Shown piece by piece: positions 1 to 6,095 of a stretch of 7,205 bases of DNA; the stretch's first letter is position 1; every line of letters starts with the position of its first letter. Origin of the DNA: Kiritimatiellia bacterium (GTDB lineage: Bacteria > Verrucomicrobiota > Kiritimatiellia > SLAD01); contig SLAD01000217.1 in assembly GCA_007126995.1 (NCBI GenBank), positions 1-7,205 of the forward strand, written 5' to 3'. Made by a program: the position numbers and the translations under genes. The notes under the pieces were generated by a model. That model searched no databases. It was not told the origin of the DNA and was given only the letters and a program-made list of their open reading frames with translations.

Positions 1-56
1 GCACTCAGGGTCTGCAGGCAGGCATATTCGATCCGATGCTTGAGCCGAATCTTCAT
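1..56 (-). CDS. N-terminus of probable lipid A biosynthesis (lysophospholipid) acyltransferase, truncated by window edge
   Basis: An ATG at 54-56 on the minus strand opens a frame that runs off the left edge and reads MKIRLKHRIEYACLQTLS. A basic start followed by an HR(I/L)EY motif and a hydrophobic helix is typical of the N-termini of HtrB/LpxL-type acyltransferases, which add a secondary acyl chain to lipid A precursors at the inner membrane. Only 18 codons are visible, so no catalytic HX4D motif can be checked. The call rests on N-terminal resemblance and on the envelope genes just upstream. The gene lies 67 bases downstream of the beta-barrel protein gene on the same strand. The ribosome-binding site is weak (TAGGG a few bases upstream). 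Other membrane-anchored proteins could begin similarly. Confidence 0.45.
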   Translation of the reverse strand, partial: MKIRLKHRIEYACLQTLS

Positions 57-66
57 GGGCCCTATT

Positions 67-88
67 CGCCGCGAGGCCATTAGCGGCG
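67..88 (-). terminator. Small GC-rich hairpin between beta-barrel gene and next gene
   Basis: CGCCGC at 67-72 and GCGGCG at 83-88 form a 6-bp perfect inverted repeat with a 10-base loop, in the 67-base spacer after the stop codon of the beta-barrel gene. No T-tract follows on the minus strand, so it is not a classic intrinsic terminator. It could attenuate transcription, stabilise the upstream mRNA 3' end, or be chance in GC-rich DNA. It also sits directly upstream of the next gene's start. Confidence 0.2.
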
Positions 89-123
89 GAAGCGTTGCAC
101 GGTGCGATTCAATTCAACCCGGC

Positions 124-996
124 TTATAGCATGTGCGACAAGCCGACCAAGAGCTGCATGCTGGGATAGGAATCGTTGTTCGCCCGAATCTCCTCATACA
201 CAATCCCACCACGCAGTGATGTATAGAGGCTAACCTCGTACTGCACGCCCAACGCCAAGGTATGCGTATCCGCATCGCGATAACGCACGGCCTCGTACCG
301 GTCCCGGAAGGTATCGACCGGGAACCGACTACCACGAATCTCCACGCCCAGATCCGGCAGCGGCTCATGCACCAGCACCGAGCCGTTGCGATAATCATAA
401 CCCAGCATGACCGTCACCTCTTCACTGACCGGCACGGCGACGCCGAGTCCGATGGTGTGCCCTTCCCGGTCATACACCGAATTCTCGCTCGCGAAGCGGT
501 TGTCGTACTGATAGAACAACGACAAGGTCAGCGCGTCGGCGACTTCGAAATCGGCGCTCACGCGAGGTTGAAAGGTGGCGCCGAAACGAAAGTCTTGATT
601 ATGGAATTCGTACCACATGCCCAGCCCCGCCGACAGCGCGCCCGTCTCCGGCTGCTGTCCCACCAGTTGGCGCACACCCACATCGAAACCCGGCGCGATA
701 AAATTCAGCTTGTTGTAACGCCCATGCACCTCGCCATGCAGGGTGCCGGCCGTGTAGCCGAACAGTCGTTCGCCCAAAGCGAACTGCTGTTCAATCCGCA
801 GTTCCGGCTGAAAGATCAAATCACTCTTCTGGCCGTCGCCGTCAAAACTACGGTTGATGTTGTCGTCGTAGCGCACCTCCAGATCGATCTCGGGATACCA
901 ATCTCCCAGCCACAGCGGTGCTTGTTGTGCGGAGGCCAAATCAGCCGTGAAGCTGATCAGGGCCACGCCGGTACACATTTTGATCGCCTTTTTCAT
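124..996 (-). CDS. Outer-membrane beta-barrel-like protein with signal peptide
   Basis: The 290-residue product starts MKKAIKMCTG, continues with a hydrophobic stretch and has a likely signal peptidase I site after ASA (residues 21-23). The mature part is built of alternating polar/hydrophobic strands rich in Tyr, Phe, Arg and Asp, such as EIDLEVRYDDNINRS (36-50), FRFGATFQPRVSADF (136-150), LTLSLFYQYDNRF (156-168) and EVTVMLGYDYRNGS (193-206). This is the look of a transmembrane beta-barrel. The opening 'evRYDDNinr' strand resembles outer-membrane proteins linked to exopolysaccharide or exosortase loci; that link is inference only, since no such genes are visible. The final residue is Leu rather than the usual Phe or Trp. 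The ATG at 996 was chosen over a longer frame reaching 1257 because it has a strong ribosome-binding site and begins the signal peptide. It lies 100 bases downstream of the TPR lipoprotein gene. Function and transported substrate, if any, are unknown. Confidence 0.72.
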   Translation of the reverse strand: MKKAIKMCTGVALISFTADLASAQQAPLWLGDWYPEIDLEVRYDDNINRSFDGDGQKSDLIFQPELRIEQQFALGERLFGYTAGTLHGEVHGRYNKLNFIAPGFDVGVRQLVGQQPETGALSAGLGMWYEFHNQDFRFGATFQPRVSADFEVADALTLSLFYQYDNRFASENSVYDREGHTIGLGVAVPVSEEVTVMLGYDYRNGSVLVHEPLPDLGVEIRGSRFPVDTFRDRYEAVRYRDADTHTLALGVQYEVSLYTSLRGGIVYEEIRANNDSYPSMQLLVGLSHML

Positions 997-1000
997 GTCG

Positions 1001-1007
1001 TTCCTTT
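1001..1007 (-). promoter_or_regulatory. Ribosome-binding site fixing the beta-barrel gene start
   Basis: On the minus strand AAAGGAA lies 4 bases upstream of the ATG at 996, with a second purine-rich AGGAGA at 1011-1016. The pair supports this internal ATG over the upstream start that would give a longer protein without a signal peptide at its N-terminus. Confidence 0.6.
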
Positions 1008-1034
1008 CGTTCTCCTGTAAACGATTGCTGCCCT

Positions 1035-1063
1035 TATATACGCTATGCCGTTCGGGAATGGAA
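1035..1063 (-). promoter_or_regulatory. Possible sigma70-type promoter for the beta-barrel gene
   Basis: On the minus strand TTCCAT (1058-1063) is followed after 17 bases by TATATA (1035-1040), about 40 bases before the start codon. An overlapping TATAAG (1033-1038) is a slightly better -10 but gives a 19-base spacer. The match is only partial, so the gene may instead be read solely from the TPR gene upstream. Confidence 0.25.
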
Positions 1064-1096
1064 GATTGCAGTATCCACCGCCCACACCACCTGTGC

Positions 1097-2944
1097 TCAG
1101 GACCGATTCGCCAGCCAAGCCCGTATGGACGGCGCATTCGGATCATTCGGCTCAAGCTCGAGAAAACGTTCGTAATGTCGCCGCGCCCGGCCCGCTGTGG
1201 CGCGGTCTTCCGCGTACAAGATGCCAAGCAACAGGTGGGCCGCAGCCAAGTCGGCATTGATCTCCAGCGCCCGGCTCAACGAGCTGATCGCCGCCTCGCG
1301 CTGCCCCGCCTGATGTTGCGCATAGCCCAAATTATACCACGTCTGCGCATTGCCCGGCTCCAATTCCACAGCGGCCCGAAAGGCCGCCCGCGCTTCCGGC
1401 CAACGATTACGCTGCAGCTCGATCAGGCCCGTATTATAGTGGGCGCGCTCCAAGGTCGGATCCTGTGCCAACGCGCGCCCGTAATAGAACAGGGCGCTGT
1501 CCCAATCTTGCCGCCGCTGATATGAAACCCCGCGCTGGTAGGCCTCGCGCGCCTGCCGCAGCCGCCGCGCTTGCTCCGGGGACACACGCGGCACATCCGC
1601 AACAACCGGCTCGGGGGCCGGCGGCGGACGCAACGCCAGCAAGCGCTCGGTGGCGTGCACCGCACGCGGATCCTGTGGAAAGCGTTCGGCAAATTGCGCG
1701 TAGGTGTCGGCGGCCAGCCGATTGATGCCCACCGTCTCATAGGTTTCCGCCAAGGCCCACAAGGGGCTGGGATCCTGCTCCGCCAACGGCACCGCCCGGC
1801 GTAAGGCGTCGAGGGCGGTATCGTAATCGCGGCGCGCCGTTGCGCTCTGCGCCAGCAGGATCCATTCCTGCGCCCAACCCGGCTCCAACTCGACAGCGCG
1901 TTCAAACATGCGCTGGGCAGCGCGCGTATCGTCCCGGTCGAGATAATGGCGCCCCAACGCCGAGTGCAAAGTCGCCGCGTCCGGAAGCTGTTCGATCCCT
2001 GCCCGCAACACCTGCTCCTCCTGCTCCCGCTCACCTTGCTGGCGTACACTGGCCGCCAGCCGCATGTAGCGGGCAATGGCGCGATCATGATCGCCGGCGG
2101 CGACAACCTCCGCAATGGAGGCCAGCAACTCATCCAAGGAGGGCGGCTCCGGCAGCGCGACCGGCTCAACCTCAACATCCGTCACCGGCTCGAGTTCCGC
2201 AGGCGGCGCGCGCAAGGCCCGCAACGTGCGGCGCGCCTCGTCCGCCCGAGTACCCGTCGGGGTGACCGCCAGATACTGCTCAAAATACGCTTTGGCGTGC
2301 TCCGCCTGATCCGGGCTCTTGGCATACAACTGCGCCAGATTGAAAAGCGCGGGCGGATAGTGCGCATTCTGTTCCAGTGCCTGCATCAAGAAAGCGATCG
2401 CCTCCGCCGTACCGCCGTCCTCATGCTCCACGCTGGCCAATGCCGTCAAGATGCGCGCGGAATGCGGATCGCGGGCGCGGGCTTCGTAGAGCGCCCGCCG
2501 CTGATCGCGTTGCCCCGCATCGCCACGCAGGCGATGGACTTCTGCGAGATACTCCCAAGGCTGCGCATCGCTTGGCGACAACGCGCTCGCCGTCTCAAAC
2601 CACGTGCGCGCCTCCATCCAGTTGCCGACCTCCAACGCGAGCACGCCCAGATTAAGGACCGGCTCGTACAGTTCATCGTGTATCGCGTGGCTAGCCTCGA
2701 AATGGCGACGCGCCGCCTCGGCATCGCCCGCCCGCCAAGCCAGCACGCCCAGATGATGATGCGCAAAGGCGTTGGCCTCATGGCCGGGCCGTAGCTCAAT
2801 CGATTCCTGCAACAAGTCGCGCGCCTGTTCCAATCGGCCACGCTCCAGTTGGCGCAGCCCCTGCTCATAGGCCTTCTCCCCCGAAGGCCGGCCACACCCC
2901 GCCGCAACGATTAGCAATCCAATAGCTATAAGGGACCGAATCAT
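1097..2944 (-). CDS. Large TPR-repeat lipoprotein
   Basis: The 615-residue protein begins with a lipoprotein-type signal, LLIVAAGCG, with the probable lipidated cysteine at residue 17. The lipobox is VAAGC, with Ala at -3 where Leu is usual. Residue +2 is Gly, so in a proteobacterial-type Lol system it would go to the outer membrane. The rest is tetratricopeptide repeats in three blocks: about 22-245, 270-435 and 465-605. They are separated by two Pro-rich linkers, about 247-268 and 440-456. Clear repeat units include AHYNTGLIELQRNRWPEARA (501-520) and the next one, with TWYNLGYAQHQAGQREAAI (535-553). TPR proteins act as scaffolds for protein contacts; no enzymatic domain is visible. It is the first gene of the leftward block, followed by a beta-barrel-like protein, so a periplasmic or outer-membrane assembly or secretion role is a reasonable inference. 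The start codon has only a weak ribosome-binding site (GAGTGG). Confidence 0.82.
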   Translation of the reverse strand: MIRSLIAIGLLIVAAGCGRPSGEKAYEQGLRQLERGRLEQARDLLQESIELRPGHEANAFAHHHLGVLAWRAGDAEAARRHFEASHAIHDELYEPVLNLGVLALEVGNWMEARTWFETASALSPSDAQPWEYLAEVHRLRGDAGQRDQRRALYEARARDPHSARILTALASVEHEDGGTAEAIAFLMQALEQNAHYPPALFNLAQLYAKSPDQAEHAKAYFEQYLAVTPTGTRADEARRTLRALRAPPAELEPVTDVEVEPVALPEPPSLDELLASIAEVVAAGDHDRAIARYMRLAASVRQQGEREQEEQVLRAGIEQLPDAATLHSALGRHYLDRDDTRAAQRMFERAVELEPGWAQEWILLAQSATARRDYDTALDALRRAVPLAEQDPSPLWALAETYETVGINRLAADTYAQFAERFPQDPRAVHATERLLALRPPPAPEPVVADVPRVSPEQARRLRQAREAYQRGVSYQRRQDWDSALFYYGRALAQDPTLERAHYNTGLIELQRNRWPEARAAFRAAVELEPGNAQTWYNLGYAQHQAGQREAAISSLSRALEINADLAAAHLLLGILYAEDRATAGRARRHYERFLELEPNDPNAPSIRAWLANRS

Positions 2945-2950
2945 CCCGCC

Positions 2951-2979
2951 ACTCTATTTGATACTGGAAAACTTAGCAA
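2951..2979 (-). promoter_or_regulatory. Possible leftward promoter for the TPR lipoprotein gene
   Basis: On the minus strand TTGCTA (2974-2979) and TAGAGT (2951-2956) are spaced by 17 bases, each matching 4 of 6 consensus bases. The -10 box is so close to the ATG at 2944 that the transcript would be almost leaderless, which lowers confidence. Confidence 0.22.
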
Positions 2980-2986
2980 GTACCGT
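2958..2986 (+). promoter_or_regulatory. Possible rightward promoter for the CNNM gene pair
   Basis: TTGATA (2958-2963, 5 of 6 matches to the -35 consensus) is followed after 17 bases by TACCGT (2981-2986, a poor -10). It interleaves with the leftward candidate in the same 57-bp divergent region. The predicted start point would leave a leader of about 10 bases before the ATG at 3002, which agrees with the absence of a visible Shine-Dalgarno sequence there. Confidence 0.25.
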
Positions 2987-3001
2987 GCATCATCCCGCAG
3001 C

Positions 3002-4255
3002 ATGACGTCGCTGTTGATGATTCAACTGCCTGCCTTGCTGGTTTTGCTCGCATGCTCCGCCTTCTTTTCGAGTTCTGAGGTCGCCTTGTTCTCCCTCAGC
3101 CCGCTGCAACTGCGCCGCATGGATCAAGCGCAGCCCCGCGCCGCCCAACTGCTCCGCGCCATCCTGCATCCGCCCACGCGCCTGCTGTCGACGATCTTGA
3201 TCGGCAACACCTTCGTTAATGTAGGGCTCTCGGTCCTGGGCTATGCCGTCATCATCCGGCTGCTGCCGGCAGCCGGGGAATGGACCGCCGTCCTGATCAT
3301 GACCCTCGTGCTGCTGGTGTGCGGCGAAGTGGTGCCCAAACGAATTGCCTTCATCTGGCCCGAACGCATGGCGCTGCTGTACGCGTGGCCCCTGACCCTG
3401 ATCATGCGCGGCCTCACACCGCTCCGCATCGGCCTGGAACACATCACGCACCAATTTCAGCACATCTTCAAGCCACGGGGTCGCACGTTGTCGGATGACG
3501 AGCTGGAAACCGTCGTGGAGCTGAGCGGCGAAGCCGGCGTCTTGCACGCGTCCGAACGCGACATGCTGAAATCCATTCTGCGGCTCGAGGATCTACAGGC
3601 ACGTGATGTGATGACGCCGCGCGTCGATCTGATCGGCTACGATCTCAACGACGGCGAGCACGAGCTGGCGACCATCGCCAAAAAGGCAAAGGTCCGGCAC
3701 CTACCGATCTATCGCGCATCCATCGATCAAATCGAAGGCCTGCTGGACGTGCGCCGGTTCCTGCTGGATCCGCAGCATAACCTCCAGTCCGCCCTCGGAC
3801 CGCCCGCTTATGAGCCCGAGTCCGCGCCACTCGATCAACTCCTGACCCGCTTCCTGCGGGATCGACGCCGAACCGCGATCGTCGTTGACGAATACGGCGG
3901 CACCGCCGGTATCATCACGCGCGGCGACATCGTCGAGGAAATCACCGGCGACATCGATGACGAGCACAGCGATCACAAGCAGCTCTTCGAAACCGCCGGC
4001 GCGAATCGCTGGATGCTGGACGGACAAATCAGCCTCGAGGAAATCAATCAGCGTCTCGGCGTCCAGCTTGAAGCCGAGGGCGCGGATCGCTTGGCGGGCT
4101 GGATCGCCGCCCAGTTGGAGCGTATGCCGCGAACCGGCGATCAAGTCGTCGCTCAAGGCTGCCGGGCAGTGGTCCGCCAAATGCGACGGCACCGCATCAC
4201 GCTCGTCCTGCTCGAGCGACGAGCCCCCACCATCAATACGGAGGGCGGCGCATGA
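3002..4255 (+). CDS. CNNM/CBS-domain membrane protein (HlyC/CorC family), full domain set
   Basis: The 417-residue protein has the complete CorC-like order. An N-terminal CNNM (DUF21) transmembrane domain spans about 1-160, with the family motifs FFSSSEVALFSLS (21-33), IGNTFVNVGLS (67-77) and CGEVVPKRIA (107-116). A CBS pair spans about 200-320, containing MTPRVDL (204-210) and IVVDEYGGTAGIITRGDIVE (293-312). A C-terminal CorC_HlyC domain spans about 330-407 (DGQISLEEINQRLG at 340-353). Relatives are implicated in Mg2+/Co2+ export or homeostasis, with the CBS pair binding adenine nucleotides; direction and ion cannot be told here. The older 'hemolysin' label is not a functional claim. The ATG at 3002 has no clear Shine-Dalgarno, and the nearby upstream codons in frame offer no alternative start. 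An internal Met at residue 6 is possible. The stop overlaps the start of the next CNNM gene by 4 bases. Confidence 0.88.
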   Translation: MTSLLMIQLPALLVLLACSAFFSSSEVALFSLSPLQLRRMDQAQPRAAQLLRAILHPPTRLLSTILIGNTFVNVGLSVLGYAVIIRLLPAAGEWTAVLIMTLVLLVCGEVVPKRIAFIWPERMALLYAWPLTLIMRGLTPLRIGLEHITHQFQHIFKPRGRTLSDDELETVVELSGEAGVLHASERDMLKSILRLEDLQARDVMTPRVDLIGYDLNDGEHELATIAKKAKVRHLPIYRASIDQIEGLLDVRRFLLDPQHNLQSALGPPAYEPESAPLDQLLTRFLRDRRRTAIVVDEYGGTAGIITRGDIVEEITGDIDDEHSDHKQLFETAGANRWMLDGQISLEEINQRLGVQLEAEGADRLAGWIAAQLERMPRTGDQVVAQGCRAVVRQMRRHRITLVLLERRAPTINTEGGA

Positions 4256-5217
4256 GCGGCTTCGATCTCATTCTCTTGTTGATCGCGCTGGTCGGCAGCG
4301 CCCTCTATTCCGGCCTCGAAACCGGCGTCGTATCCATCAATCGCATTCGCCTGCAGCATTTGATCCGGCAGGGCGAGAAGGCGGCGGCGCGAACCGGGCG
4401 CTTCGTCGAGAATCCGGATCTGCTGCTCGGCACCACACTGGCCGGCACCAATTTGTGCAATGTCATCATCTCCGTCGTCAGCGCGCAGTTGGCGGTGGCA
4501 TGGCTCGGCGGATCCGGGCTCTGGGTCGCCAGCTTAGGCGCGACCGTGGCGCTGCTGATCTTCGGGGAGTATCTGCCCAAGGCCTGGTTCCGCAGCTATC
4601 CCGCCTACCGCGTCATGCCGTTTTCGTGGTTCCTGACGGTTTCGGCCTGGGTCTTCTCGCCGCTCAGCAGTGGCATCATGCGGTTGGCGCGCTGGCTGAT
4701 TCCCGGTCGCGCTGACAACGAGGGCGGCAGCCCGTTCATCACCCGGGAGGAGCTGGCCTTTCTGGCACGGGAAGGCGAGCAAACCGGCGAACTCACCAGC
4801 GCCGAGCGCCGCATGATGCACGGCGTGCTGGCCCTGTCGCTGAAGACCTGCGAGGAAGTGATGACCCCGCGGGATCAAATGACCATCACACGCCCCGGAA
4901 CCGCCGTCCGCGACGTATTGGAACTGGCGCGCACACACCATATCAGTCGCGTGCCGGTTTATGACGACACCGTCGGGAAATTCATCGGTTTCATCAACAT
5001 CATGGACCTGTTGATCGGCGATGCGCCGCCCGACGCAGTCGTCCGCGATTACGCCCGCCCGCCACAATACGTGCGCGCCCCGGACCGCATCGATCGCGTG
5101 TTGCCCCGCATGCGCATGACCCGCCAACCGCTCGCGCTCGTCCACGACGAACAGGAGCGCGTCATCGGCTTGATCTCGGTAGAAGACATCATGGAGGAAA
5201 TTATCGGCGAGATGTGA
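4252..5217 (+). CDS. Second CNNM/CBS-domain membrane protein, lacking the CorC_HlyC domain
   Basis: This 321-residue paralogue has a CNNM transmembrane domain (about 1-150), with ALYSGLETGVVSINRIRLQH (17-36), TTLAGTNLCNVIIS (61-74) and FGEYLPKAWF (104-113). A CBS pair (about 200-321) follows, with EVMTPRDQMTI (202-212) and LVHDEQERVIGLISVEDIME (296-315). It ends directly after the last CBS helix, at EEIIGEM, so the C-terminal CorC_HlyC domain of its neighbour is absent. The ATG overlaps the upstream stop as ATGA, and GGAGGG at 4240-4245 is a good ribosome-binding site, indicating a translationally coupled operon. The two products probably work together in the inner membrane, possibly as a heterodimer since CNNM proteins dimerise; that is inference. 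Its 3' end overlaps the convergent gene by 17 bases. Confidence 0.86.
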   Translation: MSGFDLILLLIALVGSALYSGLETGVVSINRIRLQHLIRQGEKAAARTGRFVENPDLLLGTTLAGTNLCNVIISVVSAQLAVAWLGGSGLWVASLGATVALLIFGEYLPKAWFRSYPAYRVMPFSWFLTVSAWVFSPLSSGIMRLARWLIPGRADNEGGSPFITREELAFLAREGEQTGELTSAERRMMHGVLALSLKTCEEVMTPRDQMTITRPGTAVRDVLELARTHHISRVPVYDDTVGKFIGFINIMDLLIGDAPPDAVVRDYARPPQYVRAPDRIDRVLPRMRMTRQPLALVHDEQERVIGLISVEDIMEEIIGEM

Positions 5218-5608
5218 GCGAAAGATCGCCCACAATCTTAAAGCTGTGTCCGTCCCGCTCAATCCGCAGTTCCCGGCACGGAAACGCCTGCGGCAACTTT
5301 TCGCGCAACAAATCCAGCACCTCCCGCTCAATGCGATCCATCACCTCAGGCGGCACACGCGCCAACGTGGAGAGGCGGATCGAAATAATGTATCCGCGCC
5401 CATGAACCGACCCGAAACCGGCGGAAAAAGCCGCCCCCAGGTCGAACAAACCGTCCTGCGAAGGATTCGAGGTCGTGCCGCGGGCGGGACGACTCGGATG
5501 CAACGGATACTTTGCGCCGTACCGATCTTCCATGATCTCGTCGATCTCATGAAAGACCTCCGCTAGTTTCTGTTCCCATGCGCTGACACGCGGATCGCGA
5601 AAACTCAT
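5201..5608 (-). CDS. Conserved-looking hypothetical protein, 135 residues
   Basis: I do not recognise a named family. The protein is soluble, with no signal peptide or membrane segment. Residues 8-30 look like an amphipathic helix (WEQKLAEVFHEIDEIMEDRY). A central block rich in Gly, Ser and Pro follows (36-72: LHPSRPARGTTSNPSQDG, then LFDLGAAFSAGFGSVHGRGY), which reads like a structured, constrained motif. Next come a short strand (YIISIRLS) and a second helix with PPEVMDRIEREVLDLLREKL (86-105). The C-terminal stretch is LRIERDGHSFKIVGDLSL. Coding is supported by the ordered secondary structure and by the start at 5608 with a strong GAGGAG ribosome-binding site; a longer frame starts at 5635 without comparable support. 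It is convergent with the second CNNM gene (17-bp overlap) and divergent from gcvH. No function is assigned. Confidence 0.7.
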   Translation of the reverse strand: MSFRDPRVSAWEQKLAEVFHEIDEIMEDRYGAKYPLHPSRPARGTTSNPSQDGLFDLGAAFSAGFGSVHGRGYIISIRLSTLARVPPEVMDRIEREVLDLLREKLPQAFPCRELRIERDGHSFKIVGDLSLTSRR

Positions 5609-5614
5609 CAACTG

Positions 5615-5620
5615 CTCCTC
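5615..5620 (-). promoter_or_regulatory. Ribosome-binding site fixing the hypothetical gene start
   Basis: On the minus strand GAGGAG lies 6 bases before the ATG at 5608. It selects this start (protein begins MSFRDPR) over the in-frame ATG at 5635, which would translate through the ribosome-binding site itself. Confidence 0.6.
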
Positions 5621-5652
5621 TTTGCGTTGGATCAAAAAAAGGTTGTACCTCC

Positions 5653-5678
5653 CCTTCCGACTATTGTAAGCGGGAAGG
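5653..5678. repeat. Short inverted repeat in the divergent hypothetical/gcvH region
   Basis: CCTTCC (5653-5658) and GGAAGG (5673-5678) form a 6-bp inverted repeat separated by 14 bases. It is centred about 45 bases upstream of the gcvH start and 57 bases upstream of the hypothetical gene. The arm spacing would suit a dimeric DNA-binding protein, but purine-rich repeats of this length also arise by chance. Confidence 0.2.
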
Positions 5679-5711
5679 ACGAAATCGAAAATTCAATGGA
5701 GATGTCCAGCT

Positions 5712-6095
5712 ATGAATGTACCCAAAGATTTGAAATATACCAAGACCCACGAGTGGGTACAGGTGGATGACGATTCGGCAATCATCGGCATCACCGATTT
5801 TGCGCAATCGCAACTCTCCGACCTGACCTACGTTGAGCTACCGCAAGCAGGCGATCATATCGAAGCGGAAGAAGAGGTGGCCGTCCTGGAATCCGTCAAA
5901 GCGGCTTCAGATATCTACGCGCCGTTGAGCGGCACGATTGTCGAAGTCAACGAGGCGCTCGACGGCAACCCCGAACTCATCAACACCGATCCCTACGGCG
6001 AAGGCTGGCTCTTCCGCATCACGCCGGACAACATCGCCGATATCGATCAGCTCCTGGATGCCGACCAGTACGAAGAATCGCTGCCGAATGAATAA
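5712..6095 (+). CDS. gcvH: Glycine cleavage system H protein
   Basis: GcvH carries the lipoyl arm that shuttles the aminomethyl intermediate between the P, T and L proteins of glycine cleavage in the cytosol. The 127-residue length is normal for the family. Diagnostic segments are YTKTHEWV (9-16), IGITDFAQSQLSDLTYVELP (25-44) and the lipoylation site AVLESVKAASDIYAPLSG (57-74), with the modified lysine at residue 63. The terminal NPELINTDPYGEGWLFRI is also typical. GGAG at 5698-5701 is a good ribosome-binding site for the ATG at 5712. gcvT, gcvP and the L protein gene are not in the window. The gene is followed, with an 8-base overlap, by lipB, whose product adds the octanoyl precursor to this very lysine. 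Confidence 0.97.
   Translation: MNVPKDLKYTKTHEWVQVDDDSAIIGITDFAQSQLSDLTYVELPQAGDHIEAEEEVAVLESVKAASDIYAPLSGTIVEVNEALDGNPELINTDPYGEGWLFRITPDNIADIDQLLDADQYEESLPNE

Noticed and set aside
262..1020. 252-codon plus-strand ORF opposite the beta-barrel gene
   Set aside because: It is antisense to a gene with a signal peptide, strong ribosome-binding site and beta-strand pattern. Its translation is Arg/Gln/His-rich with no recognisable domain.
997..1257. N-terminal extension of the beta-barrel protein to 377 residues
   Set aside because: The extension would overlap the end of the TPR gene, has no ribosome-binding site advantage and would bury the signal peptide.
1946..2794. 282-codon plus-strand ORF inside the TPR gene
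   Set aside because: Shadow of a GC-rich repeat-coding gene. The translation is Arg-rich and featureless, while the opposite frame shows clear TPR motifs.
3885..4715. 276-codon plus-strand ORF spanning the two CNNM genes
   Set aside because: Out of frame with both CNNM genes and low in complexity (Ser/Arg-rich). It crosses a well-supported gene junction.
5634..5640. Run of seven A (T on the minus strand) as an intrinsic terminator
   Set aside because: No stable hairpin lies immediately before it on the minus strand, and it sits upstream of a gene start rather than after a stop.
5609..5711. Glycine riboswitch upstream of gcvH
   Set aside because: The 103-base divergent region is too short for the usual tandem aptamer and shows no matching conserved core. 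Only a 6-bp inverted repeat is present.
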